Part shown: positions 28,275 to 39,366 of the stretch, piece after piece
How the letters are laid out: every line of letters begins with the position of its first letter
How positions within the stretch are numbered: position 1 is the first letter of the stretch
DNA from: Corticium candelabrum
Lineage: Eukaryota; Porifera; Homoscleromorpha; Homosclerophorida; Plakinidae
NCBI RefSeq assembly: GCF_963422355.1
Contig: NC_085098.1
Coordinates: forward strand, 3,006,132-3,070,131
Direction of reading: 5' to 3'
Length of the DNA stretch: 64,000 nt
The notes under the pieces: generated by a model
Databases searched by the model: none
What the model saw: only the letters and a program-made list of their open reading frames with translations
Told to the model about the DNA's origin: nothing
Position numbers and translations under genes: made by a program

Positions 28275-30194
28275 ACGCGCATTGTGCAATGCAGTAATGA
28301 GATCGAAATATGTATGTTTGTGGCAATTGTTATGGGGCTACCTTAAAGCATGGTAGCGTGGTGCAGCACCACCTGAGCAACGGTAGCCTGCCTTTCACAT
28401 GTTTTCTACTCAGGGTACTGTACACTGTACGTGTACGGTACTTACATGACATGATGTATACAGCAAGCAGATGGCGTTAGTGTATGCTTGCGCAATTGAA
28501 ATTGAACAAGGAAGATGTCTCACATTGATGAAACTGACAGCCATTTTGACTTTGTTCTTTCCCTACTTGGGGCAAATGGCTTCAGTAATACATAATTTGA
28601 CCTACAGTTTAGAATCTTAATGTAAAGGTCTGGGTATTCGAGAGCACACAGCAGTACGCTGTAAGGGGCATGTCTTACAATTATACCATCCTGCCTCGCT
28701 AATCCTAGGGAGAACCCTGAATTGTAAGACATTGGACATAAACTTGATCTCACACCACACAGTTATGAACACTAACACATAGTTAGTTGGGTAAATATTA
28801 TATTTTACGCATAATGTCTACACTAAAATTCAGATTTTCTTATCACTTAATTTGTGACACAGTGCTTATCTTAAATAGAAGAATTTTATACCAACAGAAA
28901 TTGTTGTACTTCTCTTTATTGTTTTATGTTGATAATTTTCTCAAGGTACGATCTTGTGGATTTGACACGACAGGCACTTCAGGATTTCTCGATTCCGATC
29001 TACAAGCAGCTGGTGAACGAATATAACAACAAAAGTGCAACCGGTGTAAGGTCGGTCGATGCCTTAATTTATTTATCTTATTACACCATTCATGTTTTAA
29101 ATTATATTTTGTAGTCATTTTATTTATCAGCTCTGACATTCTTGTTGCTGTGATTTTTGCTTAGAAATGCTGGCAATGTGCTGTTGGAGTTGCTGAGAGA
29201 TATGGATCGTGTTCTACTGACAGACAAACACTTTTTGTTGGGTAGATGGTTAAACAGTGCAAAAGCTCGTGCAGTAAACCATCAGGTGGGATGAATTCGT
29301 TCAAGATTCCGGACATTTATTTATATGCTCGATGTTCATTGCCAGGAAACGGTTCTCTACGAAGTCAATGCTCGTAACCAGATTACACTTTGGGGTCCAC
29401 ACGGAGAGGTTACTATACATACAAGTTATATTGTCGACTTTTGTGATGTTTGGTGTATTAGCTTCACGATTATGCTAACAAAATGTGGGCTGGCTTGGTC
29501 AGTGAGTAAGTGACCCTGAATTTCCTGTACAGCTGTCGTCATGATATTCTTGTACTTGTTAGTTACTATACCCAGAGATGGGCTGCATTTGTTGATCAGC
29601 TGGAAGTCGCTCTTACACAGGTATGCAACTATTGCTCTAGCTGTTGGTTAGTAGTAGCCTCGACACTACACTTGTGTAGGCCTTTCTTTGCTTTCTATGG
29701 TCCATAGCAATGGGTTGTATCACGTGACCTTGTCCCAGACCTCGCTTAGAAGGACCTCTGGAAGTAAAGAAAGGCCTAGTGTCGAGGCTAGGTTAGCAGG
29801 TGGTTTCATTAAATGGGTCTGATTGTAGAATCAAGCATTCAATGCTACCAAATTTGAATCGTTGGATGTCGCCTTTGGATTGAAGTGGACCACAGCAACG
29901 AATAGTTATCCTTACAGAGCACAAGGTAAACAATCATAGTGGAATGAATATTGGTGTGCATGCATACATGGTACTGTACGTGAGCAACTATGCGCCAGCT
30001 TTGGGATCTGAAAGACAATTTGCGTAGGAGTACCTGCATATCGTCGCATTGCAGGTCGATAGATTGACTGTGTTGCTGCACGTCAAGCGAGTAGAAATCG
30101 AAGACTCATGCTTTGCGATTCTTGTTTAGGTGATACGGTATCTGTTGTGCAAGAGCTCCACAAGAAATATCGACCACATTTGTATGGCAACTGA
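23252..30194 (+). CDS. NAGLU: Alpha-N-acetylglucosaminidase, lysosomal (NAGLU), complete, 21 exons
   Basis: GH89 hydrolase removing terminal alpha-GlcNAc from heparan sulfate in the lysosome. Exons: 23252-23315, 23382-23503, 23763-23944, 24007-24154, 25647-25717, 25779-25940, 26006-26083, 26139-26202, 26257-26402, 26463-26548, 26704-26852, 26915-27057, 27116-27275, 27342-27427, 28946-29050, 29165-29285, 29346-29408, 29462-29505, 29563-29620, 29829-29925, 30130-30194. All phases agree, giving 737 aa (human 743). Visible are a signal peptide ([19 protein letters not shown]), [37 protein letters not shown] (Glu315, matching human catalytic Glu316), [22 protein letters not shown] (Glu445, matching human Glu446) and the C-terminal GDTV motif. 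Intron 2 uses a GC donor (CAG|GCAAGC). Sites inferred by homology, not transcripts. Confidence 0.95.
25138..25208. repeat. (CA)n microsatellite in NAGLU intron 4
   Basis: A CA run of 70 bp. The third NAGLU copy becomes homologous exactly at the far edge of this run, so it marks a duplication breakpoint. Confidence 0.95.
28237..28273. repeat. (GT)n microsatellite in NAGLU intron 14
   Basis: GT run also present, slightly longer, in the third NAGLU copy at 57501-57547. Confidence 0.95.
29655..29790. mobile_element. MITE, 136 bp, 9-bp target duplication (intron 19 of NAGLU)
   Basis: Ends TAGCCTCGACACTA and TAGTGTCGAGGCTA are inverted. Inside is a further inverted match, GGCCTTTCTTTGCTTTC against GTAAAGAAAGGCC. 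Flanked by GGTTAGTAG (29646-29654) and GGTTAGCAG (29791-29799), an imperfect 9-bp duplication. The same family recurs at 63730-63867. A 9-bp duplication suggests a Mutator-like (MULE) origin. Noncoding. Confidence 0.8.
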
Positions 30195-30735
30195 ATAGCC
30201 ATGAAATTGAGCCAGCGGGTCTCAAATATCCATGCACTTTCATACCACATGTTTCGAAGTTGAAACTGGGTACTGAGTAATCGAGATATTAAGAATTAAT
30301 ATTGCCTCAGTTCATGTTTATTTGACAGTCAGTCTGGACTTAGTACGAAAAATCAACAAGAAATAAATTGGAACACTTGAATCGATAAATGGTGATTTGA
30401 CTTTGGGTATTTGTAGAGCCATTATGTTAGGATGCATTGACAATCATCAATGCACCACCAAGAGAGCAGCGAACTGGTGAGAACACTCGGATGTTACTGC
30501 TTTCTGTTCGCTTCGAGCAAAGATGGCAGCCTTCTCTAGTCCCCCCAAGTAATTAATTAGTAATGTGAATTGGTGGGATGGTAAAGAGCCACAGTGTACA
30601 AAGAATCTATCATTATTATGTGTACATGCCATGATGGCACTAGACAAGTGCTATTGTCAACGAACACTACACAATAAAATTTTGCCAGCACAACGACAAA
30701 AATAGATAAAGCTATCAGCAACAATGCTTTCAAAC
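30195..30735. other. Convergent 3' region of NAGLU and CLN5
   Basis: The first plus-strand AATAAA after the NAGLU stop is at 30362-30367. The first minus-strand AATAAA after the CLN5 stop is at 30322-30317. If these are used, the two 3' UTRs overlap by several tens of bases. No other feature. Confidence 0.5.
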
Positions 30736-33389
30736 TCATGGAAATGGTACGGTATTGAATGTGAGTTTGAAGTAAGGTGCCTTCATCGGAAGAAACCAGT
30801 ACTGTTCGTTGTACCAGAAATAAAACTTATCTTCAACAAATATCTGGAGGGCAGCATCTATGATGTGTTCTATCCAATGAATAATCGACTGGTGTGTCTG
30901 GAAGTCGGCATAGAACTTCATCATGTCAGCAGCCAGAGTGGCATTTCCGTTCGGTCCGAATATTTCACTCGCGTTTCCGAGTAAAACCGGAGTGTCACTG
31001 TACAGAGTCATCTTGGTGTAATTGACTGATCGAGAATGGTTGAATTCGGCACCGAGTTTGGCCATCTCCTCGATAGCGTGGATCACAAATGTCGTGCAGT
31101 CCCATGATGCCCAGTACAGTGTTCCATTGTCAGGCTGACTGGCCACGTGAAATGTGATATAGTAGATTGCCGTCTCGTTGTCCCATTTCAAGTAGCTTGC
31201 AAACTTGTTGAACACAGCTCCGGTCATTTCTCCTATCAACATGAGAGTTCCGTTTGCCGTCCAGTGAACATCATCAATTCCATCGTACAAACACGTCGCT
31301 CCTTGATTGCACCAGAGAGGATACGAATCATTTTCGAGAATGTGAGGGAATGTGCAATTGAACAGTTCAAACAGCTCGTACCACTCCAAAGTGTAGTTAA
31401 GACCAGTTTTTCTACTTCGAAAACCGAGAGCATCATGGTAGATATTCTATATCGAAAATCACATAGTCAGTGGACACAAAAGTGATTTCCGTTCGGTGGA
31501 TGACACTTGTTATTAAACATTATTTTGTTAATATACATGAACAGATGAATATACGATACTTGAACACGAGTTATTTTGACTAAAGAGGTGTGCAGCCAGC
31601 AGGCCTGAGCTTGTACTGCTGCATGCCTCACACCAACTGATCACTTACTATAGCAACGGCCACAACAGACAAATGTACTATAAAGCTCTAAACACTAAAC
31701 AAATACCATGGTAATAATGGCAGCATTGATTAACATGCAGCTACACATGTATTTGGGAAAGCTTTGTTGTAAGATCATCTGTTACTCCAGAATCAATTTT
31801 GTCCCAATGTCTAATTTAGTTGAAGGACTGGATCACCAATGCCCTTAATTGCCAGGTTTCTAACCAAATATGATGAGCCTGAAAGATAGGAGTAGCAGTC
31901 ATAGTACTAATATCACAACAAAGGGATGACCTCATCTTGTCTCCCCACTTTCCTTTATTCGTAATCTTTTTAGCAGGAAACCCAACTGGTGAGATCATTG
32001 TCTTCAGATACCAAGACTATCTTATACTGTAACTAATGTTTCGGGATTAAATTTCCTTTTAATACCAGACATGCAGAAAAATATGATGTTTAGTATGCAC
32101 AACTGAAATTAATTAATTAATTAATTAATGTCTTAGCAAAGCCAGTCTCCCACGTTGCAAGAAATGTCAAACTCTTGAGTACTACCAATTCTGAAACCAC
32201 AGAAATGGGATAAACTACTAAAAGTTTTATGAATTTGAAGACCTCAAGATCATAAAAATACCTTTTTGATTACTCGTGCAGGCTATCAACAGAAAACATG
32301 CTCTAGATAAAACATTTGTGTAGCAAGTAAAGATTTTTCACTACGTAGGACAAAAGGTCTATGTGCTACCATCAGAGTGATGTATTTCTTTCACATAATG
32401 ATCAGACTGCCAAAGCAAATGACAGGTGCAGGTGTATGGTGTGATGTTAAAATAATATAATTTACACCAGTGATAGCAATGAGGGCATCATGCCGCATGT
32501 GCTATATAAATTGTTGGCCATTGGTTGTACATTTGGTCAGTCGTTGGTCTTCAGTGGTATTACTACATAACACTAAAGCATGCGCACCTCAGGTTAATAA
32601 AAGTACTGGGAATGCTGATATATGTGCACAATTAAATGAGCATGACTTTATTGGGTTCAAAGTTCAGTAAGACAACCAACCACATGGGGCAGATTACTAT
32701 ATGCTTTCTACTCTACTGCACACGCACACTGAGAAATCACACCTAACTCATTTATCTTGCATATCAACAAGCCAAAATTTAAGAAAACACTTTTTACCCA
32801 TAGCAGCCCTTTTTGTTGTTGTCATTAAAATCCACAGTGCAAGTAGATACAGTGGTAATCAACAGACACACAAACAAAAACATACAGCCACACAGGTAGA
32901 CTGCTGTATGCCTCCACTGTGCATGTATAATCAAGACATCAGAAGGAAGTCTTACAACCAGACAAAACAGATTATATGTCATCAATTATGTAACACTTGA
33001 AATGTCATGTCCCAGCTATGTTACTGAAACATCTTCCCCAACACAGCAACCGCTTTCGGCAAGCACATAGGTAGCAATGGTAGTGGGTTGCACACAAGCC
33101 CCTCTGACCTAGGCTCAAGTGTCCAGGGGATCTTTCTCCTCTTGGGGAGAGACGACAGGCTGAACACTCGAGCCTACTCTGACCAGGGTGTGTATGTGTG
33201 TGTGCCCATTTTCAGTCAAACTACATGTTGACAGACGCCTAAGAGTTCAAGCTGGCTACAAGATTGTTGGGAGTGACGCCAAAATAAAGACTGTACATGG
33301 CAGGGACGGCTATTAATCCAAGCGAAACTACCTCAAGACCCTAATTGCAGCTGTCAATTAACTAAAATGTTAGAGTCAATGTAGGTTAA

Positions 33390-33432
<43 letters not shown>

Positions 33433-33741
33433 ATAGTGTCCTAATCATCTACACAACGTTGCGAAATTAATGCATTTTAGATAACTTACGAAATGAGCCA
33501 TTAAGTCTCCTGTGACAAACTCCCACACCGGGGCTTGCAAAGAGTAGATGTCAATCACATCGTCGTCGTGCATTGTAGGAATCGTTCCGTTTGGGTCCCC
33601 AGTCGGACAGAAAGGGTACAGTGCCTTGCAATAACTATTAGAGGGCGGTCGGCTCTTCACCCGTTCGTATTCAATCGGAAATTGCAACGACGTTGTAACA
33701 GGAAGCAGAAGAAGAAACGAGAGAACGAAGGTCACGGCCAT
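30736..33741 (-). CDS. CLN5: CLN5, lysosomal BMP synthase / ceroid-lipofuscinosis protein, complete, 2 exons
   Basis: Exon 1 runs 33741-33490 and exon 2 runs 31446-30736, phase 0, with donor GTAAGT and acceptor ATATAG, giving 320 aa. Exon 1 has a signal peptide (MAVTFVLSFLLLLPVTTS), then YCKALYPFCPTGDPNGT and LQAPVWEF. Exon 2 has HDALGFRS (His88, matching human His166), NYTLEWYELFELFNCTFPH, WCNQGATC, GIDDVHW, DNETAIYY, WDCTTF (Cys201, matching human Cys280), FGPNGNATL and YWFLPMKAPYFK. Both catalytic residues of the NlpC/P60-like fold are kept. In mammals CLN5 makes bis(monoacylglycero)phosphate in lysosomes, and its loss causes neuronal ceroid lipofuscinosis. Many N-glycosylation sequons are present. 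It is tail to tail with NAGLU. The first exon has been copied to three other places in the window. Intron 1 (2.04 kb) contains only an (AAAT)n run that I can name. Confidence 0.95.
33389..33435. repeat. (AAAT)n microsatellite in CLN5 intron
   Basis: About eleven AAAT units. Confidence 0.95.
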
Positions 33742-33888
33742 GTTCTTAGAAGAGCCCGGATGTAGTGCTGTGTGAAATGCTTTCTCAAATTTTACGTAAG
33801 TTACTGTATTATTACTAAAATACTTTTAACCTTATGGAATATAAGAATTTTTTTAGCTCAAGAGGGCAGCAAACAGTAGTCTGTGCCT

Positions 33889-33892
<4 letters not shown>

Positions 33893-33980
<88 letters not shown>
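33893..33980. repeat. (GT)n microsatellite upstream of CLN5
   Basis: GT run of about 88 bp, 150 bp upstream of the CLN5 start. Homology with the CLN5 exon 1 copy at 50.8-51.2 kb ends at its near edge. Confidence 0.95.
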
Positions 33981-33983
<3 letters not shown>

Positions 33984-33989
33984 GCCTCG

Positions 33990-35708
33990 ATTTTTAGACC
34001 TTACTAGAGCGCGGCCCGTTCGTCGGACATCATCATATTCCGGACGCGTGTTTTCAGATCTGTTTTTAAACGCAGTCCCTACCACATTATAAATTTAGAT
34101 ATCCAAGTTGTAATTAAGCACACCAAAAAAGAGCATTTTACCTCTTGTCTGCTTAGAGTGAGATTGAAAACTGTTCGGAGCCTTGCACATCCCGTTTATC
34201 GGACAAAAAACGCCTCGTTCACTGGATAGTGTTAGATCGCACACACGCATCCTTCAGCCTAGTTACTTATATATCGCGTTGCTACCCTGCATGTCAGCCA
34301 AGATCTGTATGCGTTACAGTCAGTCAAACGACCGTGGTTACGGCCCCAATCGTCCTGCCTTCTCAGCAACAGCTCTAGACTTTAAATGACTGCAGTTACC
34401 TAAATTGAGATATCTGAAACGCCGCAGAACGCAGAGCGCTCGCCTAGAGTGCTAGACGGCAATACCGTGTCATTGCTCCCACAACCACGCCCGCACTAGT
34501 ACGTCTAGAAGCTTTCGCTTGAACGAACTAGCCGTTCAACAAAGAAGGCGACAACCGAAACCGATGAGAGGACACGACTGAAGTGTTAATTAAAACGCTT
34601 ACAATTATCGCAAAGAAAGTCGCTGCGTAGCGTTGACAAGGATCGAGTTGACGTAATGTAATTCAACTTTACCTAGGAGAACCAGGGGTACAGGTTCTAG
34701 CTGTTCTGATAGTAAACAAAGTTCCTGCGTTCAGTACAGCTGGTTGTACCAACGATGATGTGCTGCAGCACGCACGTCGTAACTGTGCAAGGTCAGGCAA
34801 TGGTAGATATCAAACTGACATAGAAACACCTGCACACGTGCTATTCAAAGCCAAATAACAATTTAGGAGTCTTGAAAGGAAAGCATGGGCTGTTCGTGTG
34901 CGAGTTGGGAGAGCGTGCTCACCGCAAAGTTCGAGCGTAGACGACGTGAATCGTCTGGTAGCTACATCCGTGTGAAGCAAGCCTGTGCAGTTGTGCTGCA
35001 AGACACTCAGAAGTTGAAATTCTTACGCTGGGAAGACTAGACATTACCGGAGGGCTAGTAGATGCCAACAGAGTGAGCTTGTCAGCAGAGAACATTTAGA
35101 GATTTCCGTTAATTAGTAACGATTGCTGAGTCAAATATAGGTCAAACAAATTAGGGGCAGTACGATATTTCCTTCCAACTCCTCTCATGACATTATTACC
35201 CGCAGGCTGCTGCTGTAAAGAAAAAAACCCAGTGTCTGACGAAGGGGGCGTTACCTCGACTCAAATGAGCATGTATCTCTTCTGGAGACTGCAAACGGAG
35301 ACAGTGATAGTGTTGTTGTGTTAGCTAGTCACCAATAAACCTATCTCAGGTGCGAAGTTGCAGAATCGCCTTTGCGTTTCCATGGAGGAGGTCGTGTCCG
35401 ACGAATGATGGTTGTGTTCGATGAACGGGGTCGCAGAGAAGGATATCGATCATGTTTACCGTCCTAGCATAACCGTTCCAAGCCTTTGGAAACCCCGCGT
35501 CTGGAATCACAGTATTTACTAATCCTTCTTACTCTGGGCTTCAGCAAAGCTCAGTCTTACTTCGTTTACTTCTTGCACGGCTGTCCGATGATTGATGGTG
35601 TCTGATAACAGGGGTGGCGCTCTACAAGGTAGTATACTGCTCATGTATGTATCTACAATGTCTCATGAAACGTCCGTGATTGGTGTGAAAGGGGTTATCA
35701 TTCCAAAG
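33990..35708. other. Intergenic, no gene recognised
   Basis: Short open frames only, none with recognisable domains, conserved copies or splice context. No repeat family identified. Confidence 0.5.
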
Positions 35709-36046
35709 CAGCTCCTTCATTCCAAGGCTGCTCTATCGGCCGTCTGCATCACGTTTCAAGTACACAAAGCGGTGGCGGTCGTCAAGAACAGTCAACCCCG
35801 GCTAACAACCCCTTGGTTTGAATAGTGGCCATGCTCATTTCTTCACTACGTATATACGAAGCCGTTCTCTGCCACATTTACTTAACTGTCTTCCGCATGA
35901 AAAGCAGGCTGTGAAAAATATCTGGTGTGTCATGTCATTACATCAAGCTGCAGACTTCGCCCGAAATCTATACTATTGTGATCATACATATAGATTGCTG
36001 CAATGCTGATGCAACAATTTGTTTGCATGAGCCATCAACACGACTT

Positions 36047-36355
36047 GTACAAATTTGGTAAGGATAGTGGTTAGGTCGAACCTCTGGAACTCTCTGAAAC
36101 TATAATTATAGATGTGGCAATGTAATGATATCTCAAGGAACACGGTGTCGCGGGACTACATCGTGGCCGGGTTACATGTACATTCGCCCACACCTACCAT
36201 CCGCTTCCTGCCAATTGTCAACAACTCCATAGTTGGACTTTCCTACATTAGCGTGCTGTTATCATTACGTCATTTCCTAGTGGAGCCACGGGTATATAAG
36301 CACACTTGAATTGGATTGTAGTCAGTCAAGAGAGCCAGCGAGAGTAAACGAGACG
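36047..36355 (+). promoter_or_regulatory. Promoter of CTHRC1-like copy 3
   Basis: TGTACAAATTTGGTAAGGAT (about 36047), CAACAACTCCATAG, CGTCA (36268-36272) and TATATAA (36293-36299) precede the ATG at 36356, the same layout as the other copies. Confidence 0.7.
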
Positions 36356-37335
36356 ATGAAACATCAGTGTATCAGCTCAACAATTTTGGTCTCTTTGCTG
36401 CTCCTAATAGCAGTTACATCAAGTGCAGAAACTTCAGATAACGTAAGAAAGATGGACCATTTAGTTATAAGACGTTTGATTAATTAATAAGTTATATGTC
36501 AGTACGTTGCATTAACATTCCATCCATGAATTGAGCAGTTCGCTGAAAAATATGACATTAATGAATCCGTAAATCGTGATTAATTAATTAAGCAATTATT
36601 TGATATCTATAGCTGCTCTTTTAATAGAAGGGATGTTGTGGTGGAGTCCCAGGCGTGCCTGGCTCTCCTGGAAGAGATGGTAGAGATGGAAGAGATGGAA
36701 CAATTGGTGAGAAAGGTGGTCGTGGTGAAAGAGGAGAACAAGGAGTAAAAGGGGAGAGTGGAAAATTAGGTCCACATGGGCTAAAAGGAGATGGGGGAGT
36801 GAAAGGAATCAAGGGCGACTTGGGAGTGAAGGGAGAAAAGGGAGAAGTGACTCAGCAATCAAACTGGAAGCAATGTGTGTGGAAGAGAGACGATAGCAAA
36901 GACACCGGACTCATTCAAGTAACTTTGCATGCATGCCTATACTGCAGGAGTAATGCTACTTGAATTGTTTGCGTTTGTTCCGTCATTTAGGAATGTCGCT
37001 TTAGTAAAAAGCATGGGAATACCGCACTGCACGTGGCCTATGCAGGAAATTTGCGTATCGATTGTGCCAGATGTTGTTCTCGTTGGTTCTTTACATTTAA
37101 CGATCGAGAGTGCACTGGACCCATGACAATTGACGCAGTATATTATACTCGTGCAAATAATGAAATTCTTCGTCACAGACAAATTGAAGGTTACTGTGAG
37201 AACATTCCAGAAGGTGACGTCAGAATTGGTTTCCACATTGGCAAATGTAACGGTCAGACTTTGGCGGATGGTTATACTGGATGGAACTCCGTATCTCGAA
37301 TCATGATAGCAGAGATGCCACCAGCTCAACAATAA
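36356..37335 (+). CDS. CTHRC1: CTHRC1-like protein, copy 3 (intact, shorter collagen region)
   Basis: Exons are 36356-36442, 36628-36918 and 36991-37335, in phase, giving 240 aa. Signal peptide core is [11 protein letters not shown]. Exon 2 is 27 nt shorter than in copies 1 and 4: three Gly-X-Y triplets are missing just before the RDG repeats, a clean in-frame loss typical of collagen repeats. The C-terminal domain is complete ([45 protein letters not shown]). Copy 4 in the opposite arm is its closest relative here. Expected to be secreted. Confidence 0.92.
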
Positions 37336-37598
37336 AATCAAATTGTTGTCCTTAAGACTGTGTGTGATAGATTTGCAAAGTAATTGTAATAAGCTTTAGT
37401 TATATAGTGTTTAGTGCTATTGTTTACTGCAGATGCGGCTTGAACTTTACCTGTAGACACTCGTAATATGAATTAGGTAACTATAACAGTGTAGTGAAGT
37501 AACATAAAATAAACTACAAAATTGCAGCTTTATACCGATGTGTGTACACTGTACTTGCTAAAATACATGCAATATTTCAAAAATGTAAGATAGTTTAT

Positions 37599-37719
37599 CG
37601 GTCTGCTCTTCACCAGTTCGTATTCAATCGGAAATTGCAACGACATTGTAACAGGAAGCAAAAGAAAGAACGAGAGAGCAAAAGTCTGTTCCATTTGTGC
37701 TAGAAAAGCCCGGATGTGG
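37599..37719 (-). pseudogene. CLN5: CLN5 exon 1 stub in left arm
   Basis: Matches the start of CLN5 exon 1 and its 5' leader: CCGGGC leader, ATG, a full signal peptide (LSFFLLLPVTMS) and LQFPIEYELVKSRP. Homology then stops. The rest of exon 1 and exon 2 are absent. It lies 260 bp beyond the CTHRC1-like copy 3 stop, so everything between these genes in unit 2 (about 13 kb) is missing here. Confidence 0.8.
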
Positions 37720-38029
37720 TACCAGGATATCAACGTGCCAAATTAGTATTGATACGTATGTGCATGTAAATTTCTTATCTAGTAAATATTCTTTAATTCA
37801 AATTTATGACAGAACTCACGGGCTCTACCGTACCTAGAACTAGTTATGCGCAGCAAGACTGCTCCCGTCTCTGTTTGGCGGATTAATTAATTAACCGGTT
37901 GAATTCGTCGCATCGGTCTTTACACGGTCTGTGTCACTTTTGATCATTCAAACTTTTGCATTTTCAATGATATATATAATCGTAAGTGTTTAGAATGTTT
38001 TCATTTAGTACAATAATTAATGAATTCAA

Positions 38030-38165
38030 AATTCAATAACTAATAATTACTTTTAATTATTAATTATTACAATTAATAATTAATTAATACAATTAATAAT
38101 TAATTAATGCAATTAATAATAATTAATGCAATTAATAATAATTAATACAATTAAATAATCGCATA
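38030..38165. repeat. AT-rich short tandem array
   Basis: Repeats of AATTAATAATTAATTAATAC and variants. The matching array in the right arm (about 43405-43485) is shorter, so the array has changed length since the arms formed. Confidence 0.8.
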
Positions 38166-38209
38166 CTTGAACAGTTACTACATAGCTGTAATTTTTAAAT
38201 TAATAAATT

Positions 38210-38300
38210 GGTGATTGAGTGACATAAAGATGAAATACTTCATGTGTATACTTCTGAAATCTAGACATGAAGTATTCAATCTTTATGTCACTCGATCACC
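38210..38300. mobile_element. 91-bp foldback MITE (left arm)
   Basis: Two nearly complementary halves: GGTGATTGAGTGACATAAAG pairs with CTTTATGTCACTCGATCACC, and inner TACTTCATG pairs with CATGAAGTA. The element is almost all stem. The copy in the right arm is at 43270-43360. Confidence 0.75.
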
Positions 38301-38642
38301 CTTTTATTAATTAACTAGATACATACCCGTCCTTCGTACGAGCAAAGTACTGTAGTATTATGATGGAAGACTCAGTTTGAGCGTGTGTATCCCAGGTCGA
38401 ACTTCTTACGCACCTTCTTGCAATTTCTTAAACCAACTCAAGATCTTATAAGATCGTGTGCAATTACTTACAATTAAGTTGGTGGCAATTCTAAGAACTT
38501 GTGTGTTCACTAATTGGCACATGTACAATATTTTAAGAACTTGCATTTATTCTTTTCAAGATCTTCGAAGATCTTAATTAATCATCATATAGCTATGAAG
38601 TATATACCCATGCACTTGCAATTTCTACTACATAGTCAAATG

Positions 38643-39309
38643 TTAATCCTCGTCACTTGAAGAACACAAAGACTTCTGGGTGAGATCTCTTCTTTCGAAC
38701 AACTCTCTTTTCAATTTCTGTCTTCTTGAGCTCGCAGCATCCCGGCACTTCTGATTAAGTGACTGCTGAATTGCATTCATAGAATCTTTTAAAAATGATT
38801 GACTATATTTCTTGGTCAAACATTATAAAAACCAACCATAAGTTACATCATAGATCAACATCACATGTCCGTACAAATGCATTCATTCCTATAGGTACAT
38901 TGGCCTGGAAATACCCTGCTCAATTAATGACCAAACAGCATGTCAAAATAATCACTGTTAGTTGTCATCCCTGGGCAACTGAATGCCAAAATTTCAGTTG
39001 CCTCTGGTTGACAACAAACTGTATCAAAACATACATACAGGTATGTCAGATCTCAATTAACATCATACACTAGCTGGGTGTGTAAATGTGTAACAAAAGA
39101 ACGCTGTACCTAGATCATTCTTAGATTTCAGCACTCTAAGTGGTGACTCCTTTAGTAGCCATGGCGACTAACCACAAATTGGCTTGGGTGCATACGGAAT
39201 ATGACAGATGCAAAGCTGTTGAGATAATCAACCACATGGAACACGTCTGGGTAGACTTCACACAAGAAGACATCTTGCATGCAAAGGAGAACAAATTTCT
39301 GTGGTTGTG

Positions 39310-39366
<57 letters not shown>

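Larger units (their letters stand above)
35709..38391 (+). repeat. Left arm of a large inverted repeat
   Basis: This 2.68 kb aligns in reverse with 43178-45830. From outside in, both arms hold a flank (TTCATTCCAAGG), the CTHRC1-like promoter and gene, the CLN5 exon 1 stub, an AT-rich array, a 91-bp foldback and a shoulder ending ACACACGCTC (read inward on the right arm). The arms are closely similar but not identical, with differences of 27 bp in the collagen exon and in AT-array length. The spacer is about 4.8 kb. Confidence 0.85.

Noticed and set aside
31147-31485. Plus-strand frame of 112 codons over CLN5 exon 2
   Set aside because: Antisense shadow; the minus strand encodes the conserved CLN5 motifs and catalytic residues.
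38030-38165. CRISPR-like array of short AT repeats
   Set aside because: No constant-length spacers or conserved direct repeat; it is simple AT-rich tandem sequence in a eukaryotic genome.
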